Counted from the first letter of the stretch, positions 1-7,291 are shown. The stretch: 14,707 nt of DNA from Bauldia sp. (GCA_020442095.1 JAGRKY010000071.1:1-14707); one strand, 5' to 3'. The notes: generated by a model from the letters alone, not told the origin. Numbers and translations: made by a program.

Positions 1-29
1 CGCAGGTTCAAATCCTGCCACTCCGACCA
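1..29 (+). tRNA. tRNA-Pro (3' end only, cut by window edge)
   Basis: The sequence shows a perfect 5-bp T stem (2-6 with 14-18), a 7-base T loop TTCAAAT (7-13), the 3' acceptor strand CACTCCG (19-25), discriminator A (26) and an encoded CCA (27-29). The acceptor strand implies a 5' strand CGGAGTG, so base pair 1:72 is C:G with A73, the combination typical of bacterial proline tRNAs. The anticodon lies outside the window, so the identity is an inference from the acceptor end. The same 3' end recurs in degraded form at 2359-2386. Confidence 0.8.
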
Positions 30-60
30 ATCTTCTCAAGGGCTTATCCCGGAAGCCCGA
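2..60 (+). repeat. Direct repeat copy 1 (tRNA 3' end plus flank), att-like
   Basis: Positions 2-60 match 2359-2417 at 50 of 59 positions without gaps (counted by eye; mismatches at 16, 20, 21, 33, 40, 42, 48, 53 and 54). The repeat covers the T arm, acceptor 3' strand, CCA and 31 bases of downstream flank. tRNA 3' ends are the usual integration sites of tyrosine-recombinase islands, so a duplicated tRNA end in direct orientation suggests an attL/attR pair. This copy is the intact one attached to the working tRNA. Confidence 0.7.
40..58 (+). terminator. Hairpin just after the tRNA
   Basis: GGGCTT (40-45) pairs perfectly with AAGCCC (53-58) around a 7-base loop, 10 bases after the tRNA CCA end. 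The position fits a processing or termination hairpin. There is no T-run after it, so a Rho-independent terminator is only weakly supported. In the duplicated copy near 2397-2415 the equivalent stem is largely disrupted. Confidence 0.4.
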
Positions 61-221
61 CGCATGAAAAATCAAGCGGACAACAAAAAGCGCCAGAACC
101 CGCGTTCTGCGTGCTGTGGCTTCCGGACGTCCGCTGTCCCTGATGTCAGAGCCGACATGGTCTCGTGAGGCGGAACTCGGGGCGGGCCTCAGCGACCAGG
201 CGCCCCGCTGTTTGCCGGTTG

Positions 222-1025
222 TCAGTCGATTGGCGTCTCTTCGAGGACCAGTTCGCCGATCATCACATTCATGCCCGCGGTCAGACCGCCGTCGACCGGC
301 AGGGCAACGCCGGTGATGTAGTCGGCATCGTCCGAACCGAGGAAGGCGACCGCCTTGGCGATGTCATCCGGATTCGCGACCCGTCCCAGCGGGTACCAGC
401 GCGCAAGCTTTTCAAACACCTGGGGGTCCCGCTCGAGACGCCGTTGCCATGACACCGCGTCCGTCCGCACCGAACCGGGGCAGACCGCATTGCATCGGAT
501 GCCGTACCTGCCGTACTCCGACGCAATCGACTGCGTCAGATTGATGATCCCGGCCTTGGCGGCGCTGTAGGCGGGATTGCCGAAGTAGCGCATACCGTTG
601 ACCGAGCTCAGATTGACGATGGCGCCGGCGTTTTTCGTCTGCATGTGGCTCACGGCCGCGGCCGTGCAGTGATAGGTCCCGTTCAGGTTGATATCGATCT
701 CCTCGACCCATAGGTCCGAACGCATGTGCTGGTAGTCGCCCGGACCGCTGAAGGCCGCGTTGTTGACCAGGACATCGAGCCCGCCGAAATGAGCGATGAC
801 CTCGGCGAAAGCGGCTTCAACCTCGCCCGCATTGGTGATGTTGGCGTGCACGAAATAGGCCTCGCCGCCGTTGCCGGTGATCCGGTTTGTCGTTTCGCGG
901 CCCAATTCGTCGTCGATTTCCAGGACGGCGACGCGCGCGCCTTCGCTTGCGAGGCGAAGAGCGATTGCGCGTCCGATCCCGTGGCCGGCCCCGGTCACAA
1001 TCGCTACCTTGTTGGAATATCGCAC
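222..1025 (-). CDS. SDR-family NAD(P)-dependent oxidoreductase
   Basis: A classical short-chain dehydrogenase of 267 residues, cytosolic, interconverting an alcohol and a carbonyl group. It has the Rossmann motif TGAGHGIG (11-18), NNAA (88-91), an INLNG segment with the tetrad Asn at about 113, Ser 140/141, the catalytic YSAAK (Tyr153, Lys157), a PG motif (183-184) and the C-terminal YITGVALPVDGG (236-247). An acidic residue after beta-2 (Glu36) favours NAD over NADP. The GTG start at 1025 is chosen because AGGAG lies 8 bases upstream and residue 1 then sits just before beta-1; a longer ATG frame from 1130 would add 35 low-complexity Arg/Gly-rich residues. It lies 235 bases downstream of the co-oriented AKR gene. 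In catabolic clusters such enzymes oxidise sugars or deoxy-keto acids; the substrate is unknown. Confidence 0.92.
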   Translation of the reverse strand: MRYSNKVAIVTGAGHGIGRAIALRLASEGARVAVLEIDDELGRETTNRITGNGGEAYFVHANITNAGEVEAAFAEVIAHFGGLDVLVNNAAFSGPGDYQHMRSDLWVEEIDINLNGTYHCTAAAVSHMQTKNAGAIVNLSSVNGMRYFGNPAYSAAKAGIINLTQSIASEYGRYGIRCNAVCPGSVRTDAVSWQRRLERDPQVFEKLARWYPLGRVANPDDIAKAVAFLGSDDADYITGVALPVDGGLTAGMNVMIGELVLEETPID

Positions 1026-1260
1026 GTCACTGTCTCCTGATTTCGACCTTTCGCCTCGCGTTCCGCCGGCGTCGGTCTGGGTCCCTCCCCTTCGCCTTCC
1101 TGTTAACCGGGAACGACGAAACGGAAGCAATCAATTTGTTCGGGCACTTTGACGCTGATCCCGAGCCCGGAGAGACCGCCGCGGCCTCCCGCCATCGTCC
1201 GGTTTCGGGATCGCGAGAACCGCTGTCGAGCCGCCGTCCCCGGCGAAACGGCGGGGCAGG

Positions 1261-2244
1261 CTACCAGCGTTGGTCGACCGCCGGTGCGATCCGTTCGTCG
1301 TAGATCGCCTTCAGTGCCGCCATCGTCGCGTCGTCCAGCGGCGGCAGGTCGGCGGCGGCGGCGTTCCCTTTCGCCTGCGCTTCGTTCCTGGCGCCAGGAA
1401 TGACGGTGGTCACCGCGTCGTTCATCAGGATCCAGCGAAGCGCGAAAGCGGCCATCGAGGCACCGTCCGGCACAAGCGGCCGGATCGCTTCGACGGCGTC
1501 GAGGCCATCCTCATACGGGACGCCGGAGAAGGTCTCGCCCATATCGAACATCTCGCCGTGGCGATTGGTCAGACGATGGTCGTCGGCGGCGAAGGTGGTG
1601 TCCCTGGTCATCTTGCCGGTCAGCAACCCGCTGGCCAAAGGAACGCGAACGATGACGGCGACGCCCTTCTTCTTGGCCTCGGGGAAAAACAGACGCTCGG
1701 GACGTTGTCGGAAGATGTTGTAGATGATCTGGATCGAGGCGACGTTCGGGAACTCGATCGCCTTCAGGCCCTGCTCGACCTTCTCGACGCTGATGCCGTA
1801 GCGCTTCAGCTTGCCGGCGGCGACGATGGCATCGAGCGTGTCGAACACCTCGGGCATGTAATAGATCGCCGGGTGCGGGCAGTGGAGCTGCAGGAGATCG
1901 AGCGCGTCGGTCTGGAGATTGGCGAGGCTCCGATCGATATAGCGCTCCAGGTTTTCGCGGGAGTAATGCTCGGGCTGATTGCCTTCGCGCCGGCCGGCCT
2001 TGGTGGCAACGAAGGGGCGTTCGCCACCGCGCTCCTTGAGCACCTTCCCGATAATGCGTTCCGAGCGCCCGTCGCCATAGACATCCGCCGTGTCAATGAA
2101 CGTGACACCGGCGTCCAGCGCGGCGTTGAGCGCGGCTTCGGCATCGGCCTCGGAGACCCTGCCCCAGCTGCCGCCGATCGCCCAGGCGCCAAAGCCAATC
2201 TCGGATACCGGCTTGCCCAGCCGCGCAGCGAATCTCGTCTCCAT
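1261..2244 (-). CDS. Aldo/keto reductase
   Basis: A 327-residue (alpha/beta)8-barrel oxidoreductase using NAD(P)H. The full AKR catalytic tetrad is visible: Asp51 and Tyr56 in DTADVYGDG, Lys82 in VATKAG and His121 in LLQLHCPHP. The cofactor-binding segment VIPGARNEAQAKGN is at about 281-294. Length and motif order are normal. The ATG start is supported by a strong GGAGGAGG ribosome-binding site about 6 bases upstream. It is transcribed leftward ahead of the SDR gene, probably as part of the same unit although 235 bases separate them. Both sit between the two copies of the tRNA-end repeat. The family reduces aldehydes or oxidises sugars; the substrate cannot be assigned. Confidence 0.94.
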   Translation of the reverse strand: METRFAARLGKPVSEIGFGAWAIGGSWGRVSEADAEAALNAALDAGVTFIDTADVYGDGRSERIIGKVLKERGGERPFVATKAGRREGNQPEHYSRENLERYIDRSLANLQTDALDLLQLHCPHPAIYYMPEVFDTLDAIVAAGKLKRYGISVEKVEQGLKAIEFPNVASIQIIYNIFRQRPERLFFPEAKKKGVAVIVRVPLASGLLTGKMTRDTTFAADDHRLTNRHGEMFDMGETFSGVPYEDGLDAVEAIRPLVPDGASMAAFALRWILMNDAVTTVIPGARNEAQAKGNAAAADLPPLDDATMAALKAIYDERIAPAVDQRW

Positions 2245-2626
2245 GGCGAACCTCCTCCTTACAGTCCCGGCGGGAGCCTGCGGGCCAGCAACCCGTTCAC
2301 CGCGCGGTCGTAACAGCCTCCTCCCGGTCTCGCAAACCTTCGCTTGGCTCGAAACGAGGCAGGTTCAAATCCCGCCCATCCGACCAATCATCTCAATGAC
2401 TTATTCCGGGGGCCCGAACTTCCGCGAATGACGGTTCCGGCGATCGCGGCGCCCGCGCTGCGACTGACGCTTCCCTGACATATGACACGACTAAGGTCTC
2501 GTCGCTTTCCGGGGGGCGGACAATGCTTCTGTCGACTGACCAAGAGCCAGCAGCGCGCGGTCTGCGGTCGGACGGATTCGAGAGCCTCGGCTTGCGCCTC
2601 CCAATCAGCAACGACCGGAGCGACCC
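2245..2626. other. Gene-free stretch holding the tRNA-end scar
   Basis: This 382-base region separates the leftward AKR gene from the rightward CoA-transferase operon, so it must hold both promoters. No convincing -35/-10 pair was found. Its one clear structure is the decayed tRNA-end repeat at 2359-2417. No conserved small ORF or RNA gene is recognised. Confidence 0.6.
2359..2417 (+). repeat. Direct repeat copy 2 (degraded tRNA 3' end), att-like scar
   Basis: This is the partner of positions 2-60 (50 of 59 identical). It keeps the GCAGGTTCAAATCC block and the CCGACCAATC block, but substitutions break the T stem (A against C at its centre) and the acceptor strand (CCATCCG in place of CACTCCG). 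No 5' tRNA half exists upstream: the bases where CGGATGG would be expected (about 2310) do not fit and no cloverleaf forms. It is therefore a 3'-end fragment and not a second tRNA gene. It is best read as an old island attachment site left at the far end of a roughly 2.36-kb segment. Confidence 0.65.
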
Positions 2627-3280
2627 ATGAAGCAAAGCCTCAAGACCGACGCCGCCGCGGCACTCGTCCCGGACGGCGCGGTCGTCCTGATCGGTGGATT
2701 CATGGGAGTGGGGTCGCCACACCGGCTGATCGATGCCCTCGTGGCGCGCGGGGCGAGCGGCCTGACCGTCGTCGCCAATGACTCCGCCATGCCCGGCACG
2801 GGCATCGGCAAGCTGGTCACCGCCGGCGCCGTCAGCCGGATGATCGTCTCCCATATCGGGCTCAATCCCGAGACCCAGGCGAAGATGATCTCCGGCGAGA
2901 TCGACGTTGAACTGGTGCCCCAGGGCACGCTCGTCGAGCGGATTCGGGCCGGAGGCGTCGGGCTCGGCGGGGTGCTGACGCCGACCGGCCTCGGCACCGA
3001 GGTCGAGGACAGCAAGCAAATCGTCGAGGTCGGGGGCCGGCGCTTTCTGGTCGAGCCGCCGATCCGGGGCGATTTCGCTCTGATCGCGGCCCGCCATGCG
3101 GACTATGCCGGAAACCTCGACTATTCGCTCACCGCCCACAACTTCAATCCGATCATGGCGCTCGCCGCCGATACCGTGATCGCCGAGGCGGACATCATCG
3201 TCCCGATCGGCGCCATCCCGCCGGACGCCGTGAAAACGCCGGGCGTTCTGGTCGATGGCATCCTCGAACGCGCCGCCTGA
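2627..3280 (+). CDS. atoD: 3-oxoacid/acetate CoA-transferase, alpha subunit
   Basis: A 217-residue subunit of a class I CoA-transferase, which moves CoA from acetyl- or succinyl-CoA to a short-chain 3-oxoacid such as acetoacetate. It closely resembles remembered E. coli AtoD along its whole length: GGFMGVGSP (23-31), ANDSAMPGTGIGKL (50-63), SHIGLNPET (75-83), ISGEIDVELVPQGTL (88-102), GGVGLGGVLTPTGLGT (109-124) and AHNFNPIMALAAD (170-182). The ATG has GGAG 6 bases upstream. The beta subunit follows after 12 bases, as in known two-gene operons. ScoA (succinyl-CoA type) is the main alternative; the CoA donor cannot be decided from sequence. Confidence 0.93.
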   Translation: MKQSLKTDAAAALVPDGAVVLIGGFMGVGSPHRLIDALVARGASGLTVVANDSAMPGTGIGKLVTAGAVSRMIVSHIGLNPETQAKMISGEIDVELVPQGTLVERIRAGGVGLGGVLTPTGLGTEVEDSKQIVEVGGRRFLVEPPIRGDFALIAARHADYAGNLDYSLTAHNFNPIMALAADTVIAEADIIVPIGAIPPDAVKTPGVLVDGILERAA

Positions 3281-3292
3281 CGGGAGACACCG

Positions 3293-3946
3293 ATGGAAGC
3301 CAAGCAACTCATCGCCCGCCGCGTCGCGCAGGAGGTCCAGCCCGGATCGCTGGTCAATCTCGGCATAGGCCTGCCGAGCCTGGTGGCAAGCTACGTGCGG
3401 CCGGAACTCAACGTCTTCTTTCAGGCGGAGAACGGCGTCATCGGGCTCGGCGCGCGGCCGCCCGAGGGAATGGAAGATCCGCACCTGACGGACGCCGGAG
3501 GCGGCTTCGTCACCGCAGTTCCCGGCGCGGCCTCCATCGACAGCGCAATGAGCTTCGGCATCATCCGCGGCGGCCATCTCGATATGACCGTGCTCGGCGG
3601 GCTGCAGGTCGACGAGGACGGCCACCTTGCCAACTGGAAGGTTCCGGGAAAGATGGTGCCCGGAATGGGCGGCGCCATGGATCTCGTGACCGGGGCCAAG
3701 CGCGTCGTGGTCGCCATGCAGCACAGCGCGAGAGGCGCCTCGAAGATCGTGCCGAAATGTTCGCTGCCGCTCACCGCCCTGCGGCGGGTCGATCTCGTCG
3801 TCACCGACCTTGCCGTCATCGAGCCGACCGAAGCCGGGCTCGTGCTCAGGGAGCGCGCGCCGGAGGTTTCGGTGGACGATATCATCGCAGCGACCGAGGC
3901 GCGCCTCATCGTCCCGGACGACGTGCCGGAGATGGCGCTGTCCTGA
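3293..3946 (+). CDS. atoA: 3-oxoacid/acetate CoA-transferase, beta subunit
   Basis: A 217-residue beta subunit that forms the heteromeric CoA-transferase with the upstream alpha subunit. The catalytic glutamate that carries the acyl-CoA thioester intermediate is Glu46 in the QAENGVIGLG segment. Other conserved blocks are NLGIGLPSLVA (22-32), PGAASIDSAMSFGIIRGGH and the segment from VLGGLQVDEDG through VPGKMVPGMGGAMDLV, which match E. coli AtoA closely. Length is normal. GGGAGA lies 5 bases before the ATG. The pair is probably co-transcribed and ends at the hairpin at 3963-3986. Confidence 0.93.
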   Translation: MEAKQLIARRVAQEVQPGSLVNLGIGLPSLVASYVRPELNVFFQAENGVIGLGARPPEGMEDPHLTDAGGGFVTAVPGAASIDSAMSFGIIRGGHLDMTVLGGLQVDEDGHLANWKVPGKMVPGMGGAMDLVTGAKRVVVAMQHSARGASKIVPKCSLPLTALRRVDLVVTDLAVIEPTEAGLVLRERAPEVSVDDIIAATEARLIVPDDVPEMALS

Positions 3947-3962
3947 CGGGTCTCTCGCCTCG

Positions 3963-3986
3963 CGCCCCTGCACCTTTGCGGGGGCG
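3963..3986. terminator. Bidirectional hairpin between convergent genes
   Basis: CGCCCCTGCA (3963-3972) pairs with TGCGGGGGCG (3977-3986) over 10 bp, one of them a T-G wobble, closing a CCTT tetraloop. It lies 17 bases after the atoA stop and 6 bases before the end of the opposing Rid-like gene, the expected place for a shared terminator. There is no T-run on either strand, so Rho-independent action is not certain. Confidence 0.55.
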
Positions 3987-3991
3987 TCCGC

Positions 3992-4732
3992 TCAGATGAC
4001 GCCCTCGGACGGGATGCGGCGGCAATCCATCTCGTAGTCGATATCGACGACCGGCGGCCGGGCATAGTGCCAGCTCATCCCTGCCCCGCCGGCGCAATCG
4101 GCGATCTCCGCGGCGAAGGGGTGGAAATCGTGGACGGTGTAGATCTGGGTCGCCGTCGTGTCGGCCCAGCCGAAGCCGAGCTCCGCCATCCGCCCCGCCA
4201 TGGTCGCCAGCACGAAGCGCACCTTCTCGCCGAGGCCCTCGCGGCTGAGGTCGCCGCGCCGGACGATGTGGTCACGGTAATTCGCCTGCCCTTCCGGCAC
4301 CTCGCCGCTGCCGGCGACGACGAAGGAGCGCGTCAGCTCCGACGTCGGCCGGGTGTAGGAGAAGGCGTGGAAGACCGGCTCGCCGGCCGCATTGATCTCA
4401 GGGCAGACGTTGCTGCGCGCGACCGGGTTCACCCCGTCGCGGACGACGCCCCACCGCTCCAGCGTCTCGACGTAATGGGCGTTGAAGGCGCGGAAGCCGT
4501 CCTCGGTGAAGGGCTCGGGCGAGCGCAGCTCGCAGGCACAGAAGGCGGTCAGCGGGCGGCCGGCCTCGGCGAGAAAGGCCTCGATGCGGGCGAAGCCCTC
4601 GGCGAGCGGCAAGGGCGTCTCGAATCTGAGGCGGGCGATTTCGTAGCCGACCAGTGCCACAACCCCGGCGGAATATTGCGAAACGCCCTCGATGAATCGA
4701 TAGCCGCCCGCGGCGAAGTCCTTCGTTCCCAC
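3992..4732 (-). CDS. Rid-like (YjgF/RidA-fold) protein with two apparent Rid halves
   Basis: A 246-residue protein that reads as two tandem Rid-like domains. The first (about 15-130) has YSAGVVAL, an ALPLAEG-like helix, FNAHYVETL (83-91) and PVARSNV (103-109); Arg106 lines up with the RidA active-site Arg of the PARS motif. The second (about 133-240) has SFVVAGSGEVPEG, VRRGDLSREG, a helix ending in LGFGWADTTATQIYTV and a final ARPPVVDIDYEMDCR. Rid proteins hydrolyse enamine/imine intermediates; some relatives are aminomuconate deaminases, and a CnbZ-type deaminase is a possible but unverified reading. The GTG start at 4732 has AAGGA 6 bases upstream; no ATG fits better. It begins 41 bases after the dehydratase stop and is probably co-transcribed with it, so a role on a product or side-product of the dehydratase is plausible. 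Two Rid domains in one chain are less usual than single ~130-residue Rid proteins. Confidence 0.72.
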   Translation of the reverse strand: MGTKDFAAGGYRFIEGVSQYSAGVVALVGYEIARLRFETPLPLAEGFARIEAFLAEAGRPLTAFCACELRSPEPFTEDGFRAFNAHYVETLERWGVVRDGVNPVARSNVCPEINAAGEPVFHAFSYTRPTSELTRSFVVAGSGEVPEGQANYRDHIVRRGDLSREGLGEKVRFVLATMAGRMAELGFGWADTTATQIYTVHDFHPFAAEIADCAGGAGMSWHYARPPVVDIDYEMDCRRIPSEGVI

Positions 4733-4773
4733 GTATCGTCCTTCAGTAGCTGAAGCGGCGGATGCCGCGATCG

Positions 4774-5967
4774 CTACAGCTTAGATACCTGGCGGCCGAC
4801 GGTGAAGCGTTTGTCGAGATCGGGAACCAGTTCGAGGCCGAGGCCGGGGCCGGGCGGCGCAGTGATGTAGCCGTCCTTGACCTCGGGAAGCGCGGTGACG
4901 AGATCCTGGTACCAGGTCTTGTAATAGGCGCGGACGCTCTCCTGGATCAGGCCGTTCGGCGCGTTGAGCGAAAGATGCGTCGAGGCGGTCAGCACCACCG
5001 GCCCGGTGCAGTCATGCGGCGCGATGCTGAGGTGCCAGGCCTCGACCATGCCGGCGATCTTGCGCGCCTCCGACAAACCGCCGCACCAGGAGAGATCGAG
5101 CATGATGATGCCGGCGGCGTCGGTCTCGAGCAGGTCGCGGAAGGCCCAGCGGGTGCCGATCGTCTCGGAGGCGCAGATCGGCGCCGGCGAGACCGCCGCA
5201 TAGCGGCGCAGGCTCGCGAGGCTGTCCATCTTGATCGGGTCTTCGTGCCAGAAGGTGTCATAGGGCGCGAGCGCCTTGGCGATGGTCATCGCCGGGACGA
5301 GCTGCCACATCGAGTGGAACTCGACCATGATGTCCATCTTGTCGCCGACCGCCTTGCGGATCTTCTCGAAGGGCTCGAGCGCGGTCTTCAGGTCCTCGCT
5401 CGATATGTACTGGCCGTCGGTCTTCTGCGCGGCGGGGTCGAAGGGCCAGATCTTCATCGCCGTGATGCCCTCCGAGAGCAGGTCCTCGGCGAGCTCGCCG
5501 GCGCGGGTCATGAAGCCGTTGAGGTCGTCGTAGCGCTCGGTCTCGGCAAGACCCCAGTTGCCGGGGTTCACGCCCTTGGCGGTGCGCATGTAATTCGGCC
5601 CGCCGCAGGTGTTGTAGGTCCGCACCTTTTCGCGCGAGGCGCCGCCGAGGAGCTGGGTGACCGACTGGCCGGTCACCTTGCCGAAGATGTCCCAGAGCGC
5701 GATGTCGAGCGCCGAGTTGCCGCGCACCTCGGCGCCGGAGGAGCGGAAGCCGAGATAGCCGTTGAGGTCCTTGGCGATCCGGTCGATCTGCAGCGGATCG
5801 CGGCCGAGAAGCTTCGGCGCGATGACCTCGTGGATATAGGCCTCGACCGTCTTCGGCATCATGTAGGTCTCGCCGAGGCCGACGATGCCCTCGTCGGTCC
5901 CGACCTGGAGCCAGAGGAGGTTCTCCAGCTCCTCCGCCCGAATCGTTTCAAAGCTGGTGATCTTCAA
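4774..5967 (-). CDS. Mandelate racemase/enolase-superfamily sugar-acid dehydratase
   Basis: A 397-residue enolase-superfamily enzyme that, by family, removes water from an aldonic acid to give a 2-keto-3-deoxy acid. The capping domain (1-120) has GIVGLGETY and SALDIALWDIFGK (85-97). The barrel carries MKIWPFDP (171-178), probable Mg ligands Glu216 in VEFHSMW, Glu242 in WHEDPI and Glu268 in ASETIGTRW, His218 of the (D/E)xH pair, and the Asp291/His318 dyad (LDLSWCGG, SIAPHDCTGP). The xFH plus His/Asp layout resembles galactonate and gluconate dehydratases, but the substrate is not decidable. The TTG start at 5967 is chosen because GGAGG lies 8 bases upstream and KITSFE is a normal family N-terminus; the longer frame from 6414 adds 149 residues that read through the control region. 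It leads a two-gene unit with the Rid-like gene and diverges from the sugar ABC genes. Confidence 0.9.
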   Translation of the reverse strand: MKITSFETIRAEELENLLWLQVGTDEGIVGLGETYMMPKTVEAYIHEVIAPKLLGRDPLQIDRIAKDLNGYLGFRSSGAEVRGNSALDIALWDIFGKVTGQSVTQLLGGASREKVRTYNTCGGPNYMRTAKGVNPGNWGLAETERYDDLNGFMTRAGELAEDLLSEGITAMKIWPFDPAAQKTDGQYISSEDLKTALEPFEKIRKAVGDKMDIMVEFHSMWQLVPAMTIAKALAPYDTFWHEDPIKMDSLASLRRYAAVSPAPICASETIGTRWAFRDLLETDAAGIIMLDLSWCGGLSEARKIAGMVEAWHLSIAPHDCTGPVVLTASTHLSLNAPNGLIQESVRAYYKTWYQDLVTALPEVKDGYITAPPGPGLGLELVPDLDKRFTVGRQVSKL

Positions 5968-6331
5968 TTCTTCTTCCTCCCATTCGCCTGTCCCCGGGCT
6001 GCGGGCCGGCCACCGGCCGACGCCACCCGGCTGCCTGGAGGGTCGCCTGCCCGGGTCAGGTTCGCATGTGAATTCCTTACGATACCGCGCAGATCGTGCC
6101 ATCGGCCATCGTGAAATTTTGCTGATCGATTTCCATCCCCGACCGGCGCTCCGGTTGACGAAACCTTCGCCGGATGCGCAGATAAAAGCCCCGTGCATCG
6201 ATGAATGGGACCGCCATGAACTGAAACGATTCCGGTTGTCCGTTGGGCAGGCAAATGTCTGTCCGGCCGTGCCGTCGGGAGCCCGGGGAGCTGAACAAAA
6301 GATACAATAAAGACCTAGGGAGAAAACGAGC
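5968..6331. promoter_or_regulatory. Divergent control region between dehydratase and ABC operon
   Basis: These 364 bases hold no plausible gene and must carry divergent promoters. Candidate elements, all weak: a rightward -35 TTGACG (6155-6160) with a poor -10 CAGATA (6179-6184, spacing 18); a TACAAT box (6303-6308) with no clear -35; an interrupted GAAAT...ATTTC repeat (6113-6117 and 6129-6133, spacer 11); and a CG-centred half-palindrome GAAACGATTC (6223-6232). The ABC operon start has AGGGAGA about 9 bases before its ATG. No regulator gene is present in the window. Confidence 0.5.
6223..6232. promoter_or_regulatory. Candidate LacI-type operator core
   Basis: GAAACGATTC has the GAA-N-CG-N-TTC symmetry of LacI-family operators (consensus near TGnAAnCGnTTnCA). 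The outer bases TG on the left and CGG on the right do not complete the palindrome. It lies 100 bases upstream of the binding-protein gene. LacI-family regulators often control sugar ABC operons, but none is encoded here, so this is only a candidate. Confidence 0.25.
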
Positions 6332-7291
6332 ATGCGTAGCAAGACCCTCATCGCCGCGTCGGCGATTGCGGCCGCGGTTGCCGTTGGATCGCCGGCCTCG
6401 GCGCAGGATTTCAAGATCGGCTATTCGGTATTCTGGGGAACCAACCCGTTCCTGGTGACCATGGTCAACGGCGCCAAGAAGGCGGCCGAGGAATGGAAGG
6501 CAAAGGGCGTCAACGTCGACCTGATCGTCACCAATGGCGGCGACAACGACAAGGCGAAGCAGGTCTCCGACCTCGAGGATCTCTATGCCGCCGGCGTCAA
6601 CGGCGTCCTGATCTTCCCGGGCGACAGCGTCATGGTCGCCGAGCCGATCAAGAACATCTACAACGCCGAGGATATTCCGGTCGTCATCACCGACATCGGC
6701 ATCCGCTCGGGCGACTATATCAGCCTGATCATCACCGATAACGTGAAGGGCGGCGAGCAGGCGGCCGACTACATGGCGACGCTCCTCGCGCCGGGCTCGA
6801 AGGTCGCGACCCTCGACCACGCTCCGACCAACGACAACGGCCAGGCCCGGCAGAAGGGCTTCGAGGACAAGATGAAGGCGCTCGGCTTCGACGTCCTTCC
6901 CGAACAGCCGGTTCCCGTGCTGACCCTCGACTCGGGCCGCCAGTCGACCGAAGACCTGCTGGTCTCCGAGCCGGACGTCAAAGGCCTTTTCGCCTTCAAC
7001 CAGCTCGTCCTGCAGGGCGCCTACCAGGCGGTCGAGCAGGCCGGCAAGACCGGCGAAGTCCATCTCATCGGCTTCGACCTCGACCCGGTCTCCTTCGAGA
7101 TGGTCAAGGACGGCAAGTTCGACGCGCTCGTCGTGCAGGATCCCTACCGGATGGGCTATGACGGGATGAACATCGTCCTGACCTATCTCACCGGCGGCGA
7201 GGTCGACGACTTCATCGGACTCGGCACCAAGCTCCTGACCAAGGACAACGTCGCCGACTTCGCCAACGACCCGCAGGTCACCGGCAAGTAG
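6332..7291 (+). CDS. Periplasmic sugar-binding protein of an ABC importer
   Basis: A 319-residue RbsB/Peripla_BP_4-type solute-binding protein that captures a sugar or related molecule in the periplasm and delivers it to the permease. A signal peptide is clear: MRSK, a hydrophobic Ala-rich core (6-19) and an ASA cleavage site after residue 24. The mature protein begins QDFKIGYSVFWGTNPF, with the first domain to about 135 (NGGDNDKAKQVSDLEDLYAAGVNGVLIFP), hinge-crossing segments and a second domain with NDNGQARQKGF (167-177), GLFAFNQLVLQGAYQAV and HLIGFDLDP (244-252). The AGGGAGA ribosome-binding site supports the ATG. It is first in a three-gene operon and separated from the ATPase by a hairpin, as expected for a protein made in excess. 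The ligand is unknown. Confidence 0.93.
   Translation: MRSKTLIAASAIAAAVAVGSPASAQDFKIGYSVFWGTNPFLVTMVNGAKKAAEEWKAKGVNVDLIVTNGGDNDKAKQVSDLEDLYAAGVNGVLIFPGDSVMVAEPIKNIYNAEDIPVVITDIGIRSGDYISLIITDNVKGGEQAADYMATLLAPGSKVATLDHAPTNDNGQARQKGFEDKMKALGFDVLPEQPVPVLTLDSGRQSTEDLLVSEPDVKGLFAFNQLVLQGAYQAVEQAGKTGEVHLIGFDLDPVSFEMVKDGKFDALVVQDPYRMGYDGMNIVLTYLTGGEVDDFIGLGTKLLTKDNVADFANDPQVTGK

Noticed and set aside
1231..1254. Hairpin CCGCCGT/ACGGCGG downstream of the AKR gene
   Set aside because: It has only 7 bp, a 10-base loop and no T-run in the direction of transcription, so it could be chance in GC-rich DNA.
2310..2386. A second complete tRNA gene ending at the copy-2 repeat
   Set aside because: No 5' acceptor strand, D arm or anticodon arm can be drawn, and the T stem has a mismatch. 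Only the 3' end is present.
2393..3973. Open frame of 526 codons on the minus strand opposite atoD-atoA
   Set aside because: It is an antisense shadow of two well-recognised CoA-transferase subunits and shows no family motif.
222..5967. Assignment of the cluster to a named pathway such as L-fucose or L-rhamnose oxidation
   Set aside because: SDR, AKR and dehydratase families fit many sugar-acid routes, and no lactonase, aldolase or diketo-hydrolase is present to fix one.
4762..6114. Open frame of 450 codons on the plus strand opposite the dehydratase
   Set aside because: It mirrors the dehydratase, is biased to Arg/Gly/Ala/Asp and has no recognisable domain.
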